Origin: Bacteroidia bacterium
GTDB taxonomy: Bacteria > Bacteroidota > Bacteroidia > Flavobacteriales > Flavobacteriaceae
Direction of reading: 5' to 3'
Length of the DNA stretch: 64,000 nt
Assembly: GCA_030428705.1 (NCBI GenBank)
Contig: JAUIDI010000002.1
Coordinates: 310,001 to 374,000 of the forward strand
The notes under the pieces are model-generated. The model saw nothing but the letters and a program-made list of their open reading frames with translations. It did not search any database and was not told where the DNA came from. Position numbers and translations under genes: made by a program. This document shows, one piece after another, positions 16,351 to 25,738 of the stretch (position 1 is the first letter of the stretch; each line of letters begins with the position of its first letter).

Positions 16351-18684
16351 CTAAAAATTATAGGTTACGGTCACCCTACCGTTGATGCCCGGTTCTGATT
16401 GCCAGTACAGGTATGTGCCATAGTTGGCCCCGGCATAGAGGTACTCGTTCAATAAATTGTTGACGTTCAACTGTACGCGGAACTTGTTGTTTTTCCATGA
16501 AAGTGCACCATCCAATCTAAAATAATCGGGTAGATCGGATTGATTATCGGCCGCCCATGCCCATGTGGAACGATCTATCTGATACTGATAGCCTAAAGAG
16601 GCCCCGAATCCTTTTAACACTGAAGTTTTGGCAAAGTTGTAATTGAGCCAACCGTTGGTAACATGTTTGGCATGGCCCGCCACTCTTTGGCCTATTACAC
16701 TTTCATCGGTATCTTCGGTAATCTCGACGTTGGTGTTGGCATAGTTCAATATCACGTTGAGCTCTGGGGTAATCTCGCCCTGTACGTCAAACTCGATTCC
16801 TTTTGATTGTACCTCACCTAATTGAATCGAGAAATCGGGATGCTCAGGGTCGGTAACAAGTACATTTTGTTTCGTAATCTGATACGCTCCCAACGAAGTT
16901 TTTAACTTGTCGTTAAAGAATGATTTTTTAATACCGCCTTCAATATCGTTTGCCTCGATGGGATCGAACGTATCCCCATTGAAATCGACACCGTTGGCCG
17001 GTAGAAATGATTGGTCGTACAGCGCGTATGCGGATAACGTTGGTAAAATATCGACGCTAAGCCCTGCCCTGGGCGAGAATTTGTTGTCCTGTTCCTCTTT
17101 CCCCCGGGTCAAAAGTTCCGTATACCTGCCGGCAAGGGTAAGCCTGATCTTATCGTTCAAAAACCCTATTTCATCCTGCAAGTAGTACGCCCTCACCGTA
17201 TTGCCGCTGTAAGGATCTCCACCATTTCGGTGTTGCACGGTAACGGATCGATCGAAATCCAACGGTGTGGAATTGCCATATACCGGATTGTAAATATTAA
17301 AAGGAACAACATCTATGGCAACCGTATTATAAAAATCGGCCCAATATTTTTTTTCAGTAAAGTCAAAACCGCCCAACAGTTTATGGGTTATCCCTCCTGT
17401 ATTGAAATTACCATAGAGGTAGGTCTGAAAATATTTTCCGACAGAGAGGGCATCCCACTGGGTAACACGTCTATCGGCATCACCGTTATCGGCGATGGAC
17501 CATGCCCAGAACGATTGACCCTCCTGGTCGTACCGCAGGTAGGCAAATTGGGTCTCGAATCCCCAATTATCAGAAAAATCGTGCTTGAAGTTCGTAAAGA
17601 ATGTCAATTCATCGATTTGGGACGCGGGATAATTGGTGTCGGTAAACTTGAAATTCCGATCCAGACTGCCATATCCATCAACCACTGGCGCGAAAACATA
17701 GGCTGCACCGATATAGCTTTCCGCCCGTTGTAGGTTAAGTTCGGTCGTAATCCGTGTTTTGTCGGAAAACTTATAAGTCAAGGCCGGTGCCACGCCCCAA
17801 CGTTCGGCATTTTCATTTCCACGGTGGCTGTCTCCTGTCTGGTACATGGCATTAAAACGGTACAATAATTTTCCATTTTTGGTCAATTTTCCACCGAAAT
17901 CAAAAGTGCCCCTGTAAAAATCGAAACTTCCGGCACTTAACGATACATTGCCAATAAACGCTTCAGTAGGTTTTTTTGTCACTACATTGTAGAACCCTCC
18001 AGGTTCACCGGCGGACATCATAAAGCCCGCAGGGCCTTTCACAAATTCAATGCGATCAACGAATGCCATGTCCTCGGATAACGGCCCCCAAGAGTCTTGG
18101 ACGTTTACCCCATTTCTAAAGGCGGGCAGGCGAAAACCGCGCATATTGATGCGGGCAAAGTGGCCCCAATGTTCCAGCATGGTCACACCGCTGACATTTC
18201 TTATAACACCGTCCATAATACTTGTCGCCTGTTGGTCCTGCAACAGTTCACTGCTAATCACCTGAATATTTTGTGGCAATTTGGCAATCTCGGTTTTCAA
18301 CCGTAAGGTCGAAGAAGGTTCCCTGACCACATATTGGTTTTGCCGCCCTTCTACAATGACCTCGTCAAGTTGTTCCTGTTTTTCCTGCATCACCAAATCG
18401 GGTACAAGGGTCACGGTATTGGCCGTTACGCGAACCTTGATTGATCGGGAAGCAAACCCGACATAAGAAGCTTTGACCGTATGAGTACCCTTTTCTAGAT
18501 CGTTGATCTGATATTCGCCGTTGGCATCCGTCATGGTACCGATCGAAGTATTTTCAATGGTAATATTGGCATTGGCTATGGGTGTATGCTGTTCGGTAAT
18601 GACTTTACCCTTAATCCCTCCCGATTGTCCATATGAGAATATCCCGATGATCATACCCAAGGCTAGCGTAGTAATTTTTTTCAT
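16351..18684 (-). CDS. TonB-dependent siderophore receptor
   Basis: 777 aa. A signal peptide (about 1-19) is followed by a CarboxypepD_reg-like domain (about 22-108, GGIKGKVITEQHTPIANANI), typical of Bacteroidota receptors. The plug begins near 120 (STLRLKTEIAKLPQNIQVIS) and contains DRIEFVKGPAGFMMSAGEPGG; the barrel runs to the C-terminal Phe (VTVTYNF). The LPQNIQVISSELL and LPDYFRLDGALSW patterns are those of ferric-siderophore receptors of the FhuA/FecA-FpvA group. It is the first gene of the iron operon, has an iron-box-like palindrome 12 nt upstream, and is divergent from a PchR-like regulator, all of which support ferri-siderophore import. The substrate siderophore is not identifiable; no siderophore synthesis genes lie in the window. 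Confidence 0.93.
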   Translation of the reverse strand: MKKITTLALGMIIGIFSYGQSGGIKGKVITEQHTPIANANITIENTSIGTMTDANGEYQINDLEKGTHTVKASYVGFASRSIKVRVTANTVTLVPDLVMQEKQEQLDEVIVEGRQNQYVVREPSSTLRLKTEIAKLPQNIQVISSELLQDQQATSIMDGVIRNVSGVTMLEHWGHFARINMRGFRLPAFRNGVNVQDSWGPLSEDMAFVDRIEFVKGPAGFMMSAGEPGGFYNVVTKKPTEAFIGNVSLSAGSFDFYRGTFDFGGKLTKNGKLLYRFNAMYQTGDSHRGNENAERWGVAPALTYKFSDKTRITTELNLQRAESYIGAAYVFAPVVDGYGSLDRNFKFTDTNYPASQIDELTFFTNFKHDFSDNWGFETQFAYLRYDQEGQSFWAWSIADNGDADRRVTQWDALSVGKYFQTYLYGNFNTGGITHKLLGGFDFTEKKYWADFYNTVAIDVVPFNIYNPVYGNSTPLDFDRSVTVQHRNGGDPYSGNTVRAYYLQDEIGFLNDKIRLTLAGRYTELLTRGKEEQDNKFSPRAGLSVDILPTLSAYALYDQSFLPANGVDFNGDTFDPIEANDIEGGIKKSFFNDKLKTSLGAYQITKQNVLVTDPEHPDFSIQLGEVQSKGIEFDVQGEITPELNVILNYANTNVEITEDTDESVIGQRVAGHAKHVTNGWLNYNFAKTSVLKGFGASLGYQYQIDRSTWAWAADNQSDLPDYFRLDGALSWKNNKFRVQLNVNNLLNEYLYAGANYGTYLYWQSEPGINGRVTVTYNF

Positions 18685-18696
18685 TATATAATTTGT

Positions 18697-18720
18697 TATT
18701 TTTAATTAGTCTAAATAAAT
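18697..18720 (-). promoter_or_regulatory. Iron-box-like palindrome upstream of the TonB receptor
   Basis: Read on the minus strand the site starts TTTATTTAGACT and ends AAAAATAA, matching the box at 12211 in its first 12 bases and in overall symmetry. It lies 12 nt upstream of the receptor start codon and within the 81-bp space shared with the AraC regulator, so it could control both. Likely bound by the same iron-responsive repressor as the imelysin operon. Confidence 0.55.
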
Positions 18721-18765
18721 TAGATGCAAAAATAGAAAGGATAGTCCGGAGATAGATGACGTATT

Positions 18766-19752
18766 ATGACAAAAAAAAGACGTGATTTTACCAATGTGCA
18801 GACCATCGATTTGAACGCAACGAAAGGTTCCCTTACCGAAAAAATAGCTTCGCTTTCGAATACATCGACCAACAATGGCGTTCGTACCGAACACTTTCAT
18901 CTAAAGCCCACCTACGGAAAAGGGTTTATCACCCGTTTCCGAGCACAGGAAATCAATGTTATCATAAGCGAATATCAACTATTCGATGACCTTTGCTATC
19001 GCTTATTGCCCGAGACCGATGTACTTCAAATAAGTTTTTTGTTAAAAGGGGAGAAAATCATTTCCATAACGGGTGAAAAGGAAATTTTCTATGAAAACAG
19101 GGAATCCTATTTTGCGAACATTAAAGACTTCAACGGATATGTAAGGATTTTAGGTGGAAAATTTTTCAAGGAAATCAAGATCCGGTTGCCCATTTCATTC
19201 TTCTTAGACCATGGCTTTGTCAACGACCAAGAGCTAAAAAAGCTGGGCGACAGCAAACTGATCCTACCCATCACCGATGAACTATTCTCCATTCTGATGC
19301 ACCTTGAAAGAAAAGATATTTCCGGAACGGCCAATAAAATATACTTGAAGGCAAAAGTGCTGGAATTGATGGCCATTCAAATGGAGAATTACAAACATAT
19401 AGAAAGGAACCCGATAAGGACAAATGACGAGAAAGTCTTGAAAAAACTTTATTCGGTCAAGCAAACGATCAAGTCAAACCTACACGAGAACTTTTCCCTA
19501 AAACAATTGTCCAATGAAGTCGGCCTAAACAGCAATACCCTAAATAAAGAATTTATACGGGTCTTTGGGTGTACGGTCAATGAATTTGCTACGATAGAAA
19601 AAATGAACAAAGCAAAGAACCTTTTGGAAAATACCCAGAAAATGGTCTACCAAGTGGCCGAGGAGGTAGGCTACAAAAACGCTACACATTTTACGGCGGC
19701 CTTTAAAAGAAAGTTCGAGATGACACCTAACACCTATCGAAAAGCATTATAA
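18766..19752 (+). CDS. AraC-family regulator, PchR-like
   Basis: 328 aa. The last ~100 residues are an AraC double helix-turn-helix (FSLKQLSNEVGLNSNTLNKEFIRVFG and VYQVAEEVGYKNATHFTAAFKRKF), ending with PNTYRK. The N-terminal ~220 residues resemble the ligand domain of PchR-type regulators, which sense siderophore and iron (LQISFLLKGEKIISITG, FFKEIKIRLPISFFLDHG). It is divergent from the TonB receptor with 81 bp between, the classical arrangement for a siderophore-responsive activator of its receptor. It most likely activates the receptor operon when the ferri-siderophore is present. Confidence 0.9.
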   Translation: MTKKRRDFTNVQTIDLNATKGSLTEKIASLSNTSTNNGVRTEHFHLKPTYGKGFITRFRAQEINVIISEYQLFDDLCYRLLPETDVLQISFLLKGEKIISITGEKEIFYENRESYFANIKDFNGYVRILGGKFFKEIKIRLPISFFLDHGFVNDQELKKLGDSKLILPITDELFSILMHLERKDISGTANKIYLKAKVLELMAIQMENYKHIERNPIRTNDEKVLKKLYSVKQTIKSNLHENFSLKQLSNEVGLNSNTLNKEFIRVFGCTVNEFATIEKMNKAKNLLENTQKMVYQVAEEVGYKNATHFTAAFKRKFEMTPNTYRKAL

Positions 19753-19931
19753 CAGGCTACAAAACAAATCGGCAAATAGCCTTAAGAAGTGTGTATTTCA
19801 CCTACTTATCATACTGCCTTGATCGTGAATTCCTTTCGGGTCTTTCTTTCGCGGTAATCCAAAATTTCTTCATGTAATTATGCCGCTCTGGCAAAATCCA
19901 TATTTAGTAACTTTAGGCTTGAATTCCTTCT

Positions 19932-20747
19932 ATGATTCTCAAGAAACAAGTCTATCGACCCGATAAAAAAGCGAATCCGGTTATCGGGTTGCTCTTGTTT
20001 TTGATATCAATTGTACTGTTTGCAATTAGTGGCCCCTTGGGTTTTATCTATGGGATTTTACATTCTTTGTTTACCAAGGGATTTCGAGGCGTGGGCGAAT
20101 ATTTGTTGAAGATTGCCATCTCGATCGACCAATTGGGGAACGTTCAGATGCAGCATTTGCTCAATGTACTTTGGATAAAAGAAGGAGGCTATAAATTCGG
20201 AAACCGAGACGAAACAATTTCGAGCGCCTTGGGCCGCAATAACAAACTCGGAACATTGACCGGGTTCGGAAGGATGATAGATAAATTTTTAGACCTTATC
20301 GACCCCGACCACTCCTTGAATTCTATCGATTACTACATAGAACCCTCTGAACAGATTATCGATAAATTGGCCTGGATCTATATTGTCGATGGCAAAATTC
20401 TTAGTACGCGCAGTAAAGGAAAATCAAAATATTATATTCCAGGAGGAAAACGAGAATTTGGTGAAAGCGATGCCGAGGCCCTGTTCCGTGAGATAAAAGA
20501 AGAACTGAGTGTCACACTTGAACTCCGTTCCTTAAGCTTTATAGGAATTTTTGAGGCCTCGGCCGATGGGCATAAACCCGAAATCTTGGTTCGCATGACC
20601 TGTTATTCGGCGGACTACTCCGGTGCACTGCAACCGGATTCGGAAATCGAGGAAATCGTTTGGTTGACATATGAAGATCGCGAAAAGGTCTCCGAGGTCG
20701 ATAAATTGATTTTCGATTATTTAAAAGACCAAGCTTTGTTAGTATGA
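19932..20747 (+). CDS. Nudix hydrolase fused to an N-terminal membrane region
   Basis: 271 aa. The C-terminal half is a Nudix domain with a nearly complete Nudix box at 172-194: GKREFGE, then REIKEELSV; the Gly usually found before the last residue is Ser. The N-terminal ~135 residues do not belong to Nudix: a hydrophobic stretch of about 16-48 (one or two membrane helices) and a segment with NRDETISSALGR, LGTL, FGRMIDKFLDLIDPDH that resembles small stand-alone proteins I recall from phages and from Bacteroidota. The enzyme is therefore probably tethered to the inner membrane. Its substrate (a nucleoside diphosphate derivative) is unknown. The last 4 nt overlap the sulfatase start (ATGA-type overlap), implying coupled translation. 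Confidence 0.75.
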   Translation: MILKKQVYRPDKKANPVIGLLLFLISIVLFAISGPLGFIYGILHSLFTKGFRGVGEYLLKIAISIDQLGNVQMQHLLNVLWIKEGGYKFGNRDETISSALGRNNKLGTLTGFGRMIDKFLDLIDPDHSLNSIDYYIEPSEQIIDKLAWIYIVDGKILSTRSKGKSKYYIPGGKREFGESDAEALFREIKEELSVTLELRSLSFIGIFEASADGHKPEILVRMTCYSADYSGALQPDSEIEEIVWLTYEDREKVSEVDKLIFDYLKDQALLV

Positions 20748-22267
20748 TCAAGCTACTGAAAATACCCAAGTACTTCAACAGAAAGGAAATTATCATCCCT
20801 TTAGTTGTCCTCCCGTTGATGCTTCTCGGTTGCCGAGAACAAGAAAGGGAGGTGGTACGCCCCAACGTTCTTTTTATCGCCGTTGACGATCTGCGTGCCG
20901 AAATCGGTGCTTATGGAAAGGATTATGTGGTCTCCCCAAATATGGATGCGATAGCTTCCGAGGGTTCGCTCTTCATGAACCATTATGTACAGGTACCCAC
21001 CTGTGGGGCTTCACGCCACGCACTTTTAACGGGCTATCGCCCTTGGAAGCCGGTTCACCTATCCAATCTCGCAATCGAAAAGGAACTATCTGACAAACCT
21101 GAAGATTCCATTCCCGAGACGTTCATCCATCGTTTTAAACAAGCGGGATATCATACCGTTGGAATCGGAAAGATCAGTCATTCCGCCGATGGATATGTTT
21201 ATGGTTACGAAGAAAATCCATCCCAAAAAAAAGAATTGCCGCACAGTTGGAGCGAGCTTTTGTTCGATGCAGGAAAATGGAAAACAGGTTGGAACGCTTT
21301 CTTTGCCTATTCAAACGGGGAAAATCGCCAAAGCCTCAAAAAACAGGTAAGACCGTATGAGGCCGGAGAAGTCAATGACGAAGGGTATCCTGACGGATTA
21401 ACTGCCGATCTCGCCGTCTCGAAACTCCGTGAACTCAAAGATCAAAATCAACCTTTTTTTATGGGTGTCGGCTTTTTTAAGCCCCACCTGCCTTTCAACG
21501 CCCCGAAAAAGTATTGGGTTCTTTATGACCGTGACAAGATTCCCTTGAGTGAAAACCCGAATATTCCCGAGAATGTCAATGTGAAAAGCCTGCACGAAAG
21601 CGGCGAGTTCAATCAATATGCCCTTGGGGAGGAAAAAGCTAGTCTTTCGAAATCGGTCTCGGAAGCGTATGCCCGAAAGTTAAGGCATGCCTATCTGGCA
21701 TCGATAAGTTATGTCGATGCCCAAATCGGCAAATTGACCCAAGAATTGAAATCCAACGGATTGGATAAAAATACTATTATCGTTATCTGGGGCGATCATG
21801 GTTGGCATTTGGGCGACCAACGGGTTTGGGGCAAACACACCCTTTTCGAGAATGCCTTGAAAAGCACTCTTATCATAAAATCCCCTTTCTTGGCGCATCG
21901 GAACAAGACAGTTGCAACCATCGTTGAATCGGTAGATATCTACCCTACTTTGCTTGAATTGGCCAATATTTCTTCAACGCATAAAACTGATGGAAAAAGT
22001 TTTTTACATACCATGGAAGGAAAAGAATCAGAAGAAAACGAAGTCGCCTATAGTTATTTTAAAGATGGCATTTCAATGCGCACCAAAAACTATCGATTGA
22101 CCAAGTATTATAGAAAAGAAGAACCGACCCTTGAACTTTATGATTATAGAAACGACCCATGGGAAACAAAAAATATAGCTGCGGATAGTGAAGATCTTCT
22201 TAGAAAACTTCTACCACTATTGGAAACCGGTAATACCGGGATTTATCAGAATACACCACGGGAATAA
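20744..22267 (+). CDS. Sulfatase, iduronate-2-sulfatase-like lipoprotein
   Basis: 507 aa. The formylglycine site is CGASR (87-91), which fits C-x-A-x-R, followed by LLTGYRP. Metal-binding Asp-Asp at 48-49 in FIAVDDLRAEIGAYG, and the HGWHLGDQRVWGKHTLFE segment, mark the iduronate-2-sulfatase-type branch of family S1 (S1_7-like). A hydrophobic N-terminus ends in LMLLGC, so the enzyme is a lipoprotein facing the periplasm or cell surface. It is expected to remove sulfate from a sulfated glycan and needs a maturase (FGE or anSME) encoded elsewhere. It overlaps the Nudix gene by 4 nt, an unusual pairing. The natural substrate is unknown. Confidence 0.9.
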   Translation: MIKLLKIPKYFNRKEIIIPLVVLPLMLLGCREQEREVVRPNVLFIAVDDLRAEIGAYGKDYVVSPNMDAIASEGSLFMNHYVQVPTCGASRHALLTGYRPWKPVHLSNLAIEKELSDKPEDSIPETFIHRFKQAGYHTVGIGKISHSADGYVYGYEENPSQKKELPHSWSELLFDAGKWKTGWNAFFAYSNGENRQSLKKQVRPYEAGEVNDEGYPDGLTADLAVSKLRELKDQNQPFFMGVGFFKPHLPFNAPKKYWVLYDRDKIPLSENPNIPENVNVKSLHESGEFNQYALGEEKASLSKSVSEAYARKLRHAYLASISYVDAQIGKLTQELKSNGLDKNTIIVIWGDHGWHLGDQRVWGKHTLFENALKSTLIIKSPFLAHRNKTVATIVESVDIYPTLLELANISSTHKTDGKSFLHTMEGKESEENEVAYSYFKDGISMRTKNYRLTKYYRKEEPTLELYDYRNDPWETKNIAADSEDLLRKLLPLLETGNTGIYQNTPRE

Positions 22268-22341
22268 GTCGGTTCATAACATTATTTTAATGTTGGGTAA
22301 ACTTTTTATTACTTTGCGCCCAGTTAACAAAATCCGTTTTC

Positions 22342-23094
22342 ATGGAAATTCTTGGTATTGATATTGGCGGTTCGGGCATAAAGGGTGCGTTGGTCGATCT
22401 TGAAAAAGGTGAACTTACCACGGAGCGTTATCGTATACCAACGCCGAAATCAAGAAAGCCGGACGAAATGGCCGAGGTCGTCAAACAAATCGTCGAATAC
22501 TTTGATTACAAGGGCGAAGTCGGTTGCGGATTTCCTACCGTGATCAAAAAAGGAATCTGCCGTTCTTCTGGCAACCTACATAAATCTTGGGACCATCTTA
22601 ATGCCGAAGAACTTTTTGAAAAGGCTACAGGTCGTGAGTTCACGGTAATCAACGATGCAGATGCAGCTGGTTACGCCACTATGAACTATGGTACGGGAAA
22701 AGGCGAGGATGGTTTCGTAGTAATGATTACAATAGGAACAGGTCTTGGCAGTGGCGCTTTTTTTAATGGTGAGCTGATCCCAAACTTTGAATTGGGCCAA
22801 ATTCCCTATAAAAAATATAAAAAGATAGAGTCTTGGGCGGCCGCTTCGGCCAAGGAACGAGAAGGACTCAACTACAAACAATGGGGAAAACGTTTCAACA
22901 AATTCCTTAAATATGTCGAGTTGATCGTTTCGCCCGACCTTGTAATTTTAGGAGGAGGCACTTCAAAGGATTGGGACGAGTACAAGGACTATATAAAAGT
23001 AGAAATGCCTGTAATCCCCGCTGAACTACAGAACCATGCCGGGATTATCGGTGCAGCCTGTGCCGCACAAGTCAGAAAAAAAATCTTGGGCTAG
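22342..23094 (+). CDS. ppgK: Polyphosphate glucokinase (ROK family)
   Basis: 250 aa, ROK-type sugar kinase. The phosphate-binding motif is GIDIGGSGIKGALVD near the N-terminus; NDADAAGYA and TIGTGLGSGAFFNGELI give the sugar-binding and second phosphate loops. The short length without a zinc Cys motif and the wording of these motifs fit polyphosphate-glucose phosphotransferase, which phosphorylates glucose using polyphosphate (and often ATP). It stands 74 bp after the sulfatase and probably has its own promoter (ATTACTTTG at about 22308). It converges with typA, separated by a small hairpin. Confidence 0.85.
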   Translation: MEILGIDIGGSGIKGALVDLEKGELTTERYRIPTPKSRKPDEMAEVVKQIVEYFDYKGEVGCGFPTVIKKGICRSSGNLHKSWDHLNAEELFEKATGREFTVINDADAAGYATMNYGTGKGEDGFVVMITIGTGLGSGAFFNGELIPNFELGQIPYKKYKKIESWAAASAKEREGLNYKQWGKRFNKFLKYVELIVSPDLVILGGGTSKDWDEYKDYIKVEMPVIPAELQNHAGIIGAACAAQVRKKILG

Positions 23095-23116
23095 CACGTA
23101 GTTTTAAACGACTCTA

Positions 23117-23131
23117 AGATTCGAAGAATCT
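23117..23131. terminator. Hairpin between convergent ppgK and typA
   Basis: AGATTC-GAA-GAATCT forms a 6-bp stem with a 3-nt loop, followed by ATATTTTT on the plus strand. It is located in the 63-bp space between convergent stops and may end the ppgK transcript; the stem is short, so confidence is moderate. Confidence 0.5.
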
Positions 23132-23157
23132 ATATTTTTCCTAATATTCCAAAAAAG

Positions 23158-24957
23158 CTAACCGATCTTATTCCGCTTTCTGTCGACCTCTTTCAAAAAG
23201 ATTTTACGAAGGCGCAAATGTTTCGGTGTAACCTCAACATATTCGTCTTTCTGGATATATTCCAATGCTTCCTCCAATGAAAACTTGATAGCGGGTACGA
23301 TTTTGGCCTTGTCATCTGCCCCGGCCGAACGAACGTTCGATAATTTTTTGGTTTTGGTGATATTGATCGTCATGTCATCACCACGTGAATTTTCACCAAT
23401 GACCTGTCCTTCATAAATGTCTTCTCCCGGGTCAACGAAAAATTTGCCACGATCTTGAAGCTTATCGATAGAATAAGGTATCGCCTTACCATTTTCCATA
23501 GAAACCAAAGAACCGTTTTGACGCTGCGGAATCTCCCCTTTCATGGGTTGATATTCCAAAAAGCGGTGGGCCATGATTGCTTCCCCGGCCGTAGCTGTCA
23601 ATAATTGGTTACGCAGTCCGATAATTCCTCTTGAGGGAATCAAAAACTCACAGACCATACGATCGCCCTTGGCCTCCATGCTGGTCATTTCACCTTTTCT
23701 AATGGAAACCATCTCGACCGCCTTACCGGAAACTTCCTCTGGCAGATCAATGGTTAAAAATTCAATCGGTTCACATTTGACCCCATCTATTTCCTTGATG
23801 ATTACCTGCGGCTGGCCAATTTGAAGTTCGTATCCCTCACGACGCATCGTTTCGATCAATACGGAAAGGTGCAAGACCCCCCGGCCGAATACCATGAACT
23901 TATCCGCACTATCGGTTTCCTCGACCCGTAATGCCAGATTCTTTTCCAATTCACGCTCCAAACGCTCTTTGATATGGCGTGAAGTAACGAATTTACCATC
24001 TTGCCCAAAAAATGGACTATCATTGATGGTGAACAACATACTCATTGTAGGTTCGTCAATGGCTATGGTCTTCAACCCTTCAGGATTTTCGGCATCGGCA
24101 ATGGTATCGCCGATCTCAAAACCTTCGAGACCGATTATCGCGCAAATATCACCGGTAACCACTTCCTTTACCTTCAAGCGACCAAGACCTTCGAAAGTAA
24201 AAAGTTCTTTGATCTTAGACTTTACGATAGTGCCATCCCTTTTCACCAAAGAAACTTGCTGTCCTTCCCTAAGGGTTCCGCGCTGTAACCTTCCAATGGC
24301 AATTCGTCCTGTAAAAGAGGAATAATCCAATGAAGTGATCAACATTTGCGTATTGCCTTCCTTCGGTTCAAAAGTTGGGATATGTTCAACGACCATGTCC
24401 AACAAAGGCTCGATAGTATCCGTTGGTTTTTGCCAATCGTCACTCATCCAATTGTGCTTTGCCGATCCATAAACAGTGGGGAAATCGAGCTGCCATTCTT
24501 CGGCACCAAGCTCGAACATCAAATCGAACACTTTCTCGTGCACTTCCTCTGGGGTGCAATTCTCCTTGTCCACTTTGTTGATGACGACACAGGGTTTCAG
24601 GCCAAGATCAATGGCCTTTTGCAATACAAAACGTGTCTGCGGCATAGGGCCCTCAAAAGCATCCACCAGTAACAAAACTCCATCGGCCATGTTCAGCACA
24701 CGCTCGACCTCGCCACCGAAATCAGCGTGGCCCGGGGTATCAATAATATTGATCTTGGTATCCTTATAAACTACCGATACGTTCTTTGATGTTATGGTAA
24801 TCCCCCTTTCTCGTTCAAGATCGTTGTTGTCAAGAATCAGTTCACCGGTATTCTGGTTATCCCTGAACAATTGGCAATGGTGCATGATCTTATCGACCAG
24901 GGTAGTCTTGCCGTGGTCAACGTGGGCGATGATCGCAATATTTTTAGTAACCGACAT
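23158..24957 (-). CDS. typA: Ribosome-associated GTPase BipA/TypA
   Basis: Start at 24957 (MSVTKNIAI) gives 599 aa, the normal BipA length. The ATG at 24978 lies inside the promoter -7 box and is rejected. GTPase motifs: G1 [10 protein letters not shown]2 RGITI, G3 [13 protein letters not shown]4 NKVD, G5 SAKHNW; EF-G-like domains III and V and the BipA-specific C-terminal domain ([24 protein letters not shown]) follow. BipA binds the 70S ribosome and assists 50S assembly and stress responses. A convergent hairpin follows the gene. Confidence 0.97.
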   Translation of the reverse strand: MSVTKNIAIIAHVDHGKTTLVDKIMHHCQLFRDNQNTGELILDNNDLERERGITITSKNVSVVYKDTKINIIDTPGHADFGGEVERVLNMADGVLLLVDAFEGPMPQTRFVLQKAIDLGLKPCVVINKVDKENCTPEEVHEKVFDLMFELGAEEWQLDFPTVYGSAKHNWMSDDWQKPTDTIEPLLDMVVEHIPTFEPKEGNTQMLITSLDYSSFTGRIAIGRLQRGTLREGQQVSLVKRDGTIVKSKIKELFTFEGLGRLKVKEVVTGDICAIIGLEGFEIGDTIADAENPEGLKTIAIDEPTMSMLFTINDSPFFGQDGKFVTSRHIKERLERELEKNLALRVEETDSADKFMVFGRGVLHLSVLIETMRREGYELQIGQPQVIIKEIDGVKCEPIEFLTIDLPEEVSGKAVEMVSIRKGEMTSMEAKGDRMVCEFLIPSRGIIGLRNQLLTATAGEAIMAHRFLEYQPMKGEIPQRQNGSLVSMENGKAIPYSIDKLQDRGKFFVDPGEDIYEGQVIGENSRGDDMTINITKTKKLSNVRSAGADDKAKIVPAIKFSLEEALEYIQKDEYVEVTPKHLRLRKIFLKEVDRKRNKIG

Positions 24958-24975
24958 AGTCTTTGTTTGAGCGCG

Positions 24976-24983
24976 CAAAGATA
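24976..24983 (-). promoter_or_regulatory. Promoter -7 box of typA
   Basis: On the minus strand TATCTTTG matches the Bacteroidota TAnnTTTG consensus exactly; a TTTA sequence about 23 bp upstream is a fair -33 element. The transcript would begin near 24970, 13 nt before the chosen ATG. Confidence 0.7.
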
Positions 24984-25067
24984 CTGCTATTTTTTTCGCC
25001 CGCGCCTAAACTAAGCGCATTTTTATTCTATTGGTTCTTAGGAAGTTGTAGGACAAAGAGTACTTAA

Positions 25068-25658
25068 TCAATCAAAAACCGGTCTCCTCGATTTCCTTTT
25101 CGTGGCCACCCAACCAAAGGTAAAGTTTACCATAGGGCCATAACCATCCGAGACACCATCTCCTTTGTAGAATCCCGCTCCCAATTCGGCATTAAAATTA
25201 AACCCGTTTTTATAGGTACGCTGAATGCCGTACGTAGCGCCATAAAAACCAAGGTTAAAATCATCTGGCCCCTCTATATTGGTCCCAAGGCGCAGTTGCG
25301 AAAAAAAGATGCTCCTTGCCGCCGCAAAATAATTGCCGGAATTACCGGATACATTTTTGTTATGGGCGATTCTTCTATTAAAATTATGATAATACCTAAC
25401 CCTGGTATGCAAGGTAAGCCCCACGGCATAACCTTCTTCATAAGTGGCATAGCCAAGCCCTAGACCACCGGATGCGCTAACATTTTTGAACAATCCGAGT
25501 TCATAGCTAATCCCCGGGCTTAACAAATCAAATCTAAACTGATGCCGTTCTAGATTGATAAGGCCGAATGTTTTTCCTTTTTCCTGTATTTGGGAATGAA
25601 GTGACAGCGATACACAACCAAATAGAAGAAAAAATGCGCAATAAAGATTTTTTATCAT
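25068..25658 (-). CDS. Outer-membrane beta-barrel-like protein
   Basis: 197 aa from the ATG at 25658 (MIKNLYCAFFLLFGCVSLSLHSQ), which gives a good signal peptide; the longer frame upstream to 25751 lacks one and would run over the kdsA promoter. The mature part shows alternating hydrophobic residues and Gly/aromatic-rich strands (GYATYEEGYAVGLTLHTRVRYYH, FNLGFYGATYGIQRTYKNGFNF, GPMVNFTFGW), as in small outer-membrane barrels. No named family is recognised. It is divergent from kdsA. Confidence 0.7.
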   Translation of the reverse strand: MIKNLYCAFFLLFGCVSLSLHSQIQEKGKTFGLINLERHQFRFDLLSPGISYELGLFKNVSASGGLGLGYATYEEGYAVGLTLHTRVRYYHNFNRRIAHNKNVSGNSGNYFAAARSIFFSQLRLGTNIEGPDDFNLGFYGATYGIQRTYKNGFNFNAELGAGFYKGDGVSDGYGPMVNFTFGWVATKRKSRRPVFD

Positions 25659-25715
25659 GGAGGCAAAGATGGTTTTGATATCGATAAATCTAAAAAGGAA
25701 ACCATAGTTAAATAC

Positions 25716-25723
25716 TATCTTTG
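25716..25723 (+). promoter_or_regulatory. Promoter -7 box of kdsA
   Basis: TATCTTTG is an exact TAnnTTTG match; the predicted transcript start near 25730 leaves about 9 nt before the kdsA ATG at 25739. No convincing -33 TTTG is seen at the ideal distance. Confidence 0.6.
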
Positions 25724-25738
25724 GGGAAATTTTAAGAA

